A DNA stretch of 51,722 nucleotides from SIG223 sp964442785 (GTDB lineage: Bacteria > Bacillota_I > Bacilli_A > RFN20 > DUOF01): positions 1 to 51,722 of the forward strand of contig CAYTZW010000004.1 in the NCBI GenBank assembly GCA_964442785.1, in the 5' to 3' direction. Position numbers and translations under genes: made by a program. The notes under the pieces were generated by a model. That model was not told the origin of the DNA and ran no database searches. It worked only from the letters and a program-made list of their open reading frames with translations. Shown here piece by piece: positions 51,721-51,722 of the stretch (positions within the stretch are counted from its first letter, which is position 1; the number at the start of each line of letters is the position of its first letter).

Positions 51721-51722
51721 TT

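Overview
The window is about 52 kb of a very AT-rich chromosome of a Gram-positive bacterium in the Bacilli (Bacillota). It uses the standard bacterial code: UGA is a stop, and prfB (RF2) is present with its autoregulatory UGA frameshift. Gene order closely follows Bacillus subtilis in several blocks: smpB-rnr-secG; uvrB-ctpB-prfB-secA-comFC-comFA-yvyE(yigZ); rpmE-tdk-prfA-prmC-atp operon-spoIIQ; and pgsA-recA-rny-ymdB-spoVS-miaB-ymcA. Genes that lie between these in Bacillus (flagellar block, ftsEX, ywmB, murA, spoIID, cinA) are missing here, which suggests a compacted genome. A spoIIQ-like gene, spoVS, ctpB, a complete gerB-gerA-gerC set and a CotS-like kinase gene point to an endospore former. 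A large M60 (mucinase-type) peptidase suggests an animal, probably gut, host. This fits uncultured gut Bacilli of the RF39/Erysipelotrichales type, but the taxon is inference.

Layout. 1-5.8 kb: edge-truncated ABC ATPase, an unknown 365-aa protein, a cluster of hairpins that may be an IS605/tnpB 3' remnant or a structured RNA, the M60 peptidase, and a small membrane protein driven by a consensus promoter whose spacer is a TA repeat. 5.8-18.6 kb: housekeeping block for trans-translation, RNA decay, secretion, repair, translation termination and competence. 18.6-26.7 kb: a 33-bp tandem repeat, spoIIQ-like gene, and the whole F1Fo ATP synthase operon with a shortened epsilon subunit and a two-carboxylate c subunit. 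26.7-30 kb: prmC-prfA-tdk-rpmE. 30-33 kb: an unknown gene pair, GNAT, PlsC, and an OB-fold protein. 33-38.6 kb: germination receptor operon, CotS-like kinase, and YvcK. 38.6-42.2 kb: tRNA-His followed by an accessory island (BRO/DinD-type protein, degenerate histidine phosphatase, YunG-like/uracil-DNA-glycosylase fusion, unknown). 42.2-51.7 kb: zinc-ribbon and PH-like proteins, ymcA-miaB, an ABC exporter, spoVS-ymdB-rny-recA-pgsA, and a pair of hairpins at the right edge.

Functionally, most of the window is core machinery on the minus strand. RNase Y, YmdB, YmcA and RNase R together make an RNA-turnover set. The sporulation-linked genes (spoIIQ, ctpB, spoVS, ger operon) are scattered at their ancestral positions. 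The most unusual items are the UDG fusion gene, the TA-repeat promoter, the hairpin cluster at 1.7-1.8 kb, the start-codon-covering hairpin in front of yvcK, and the ATP synthase peculiarities. Starts were corrected from ribosome-binding sites wherever an upstream GTG/TTG extension was unlikely.
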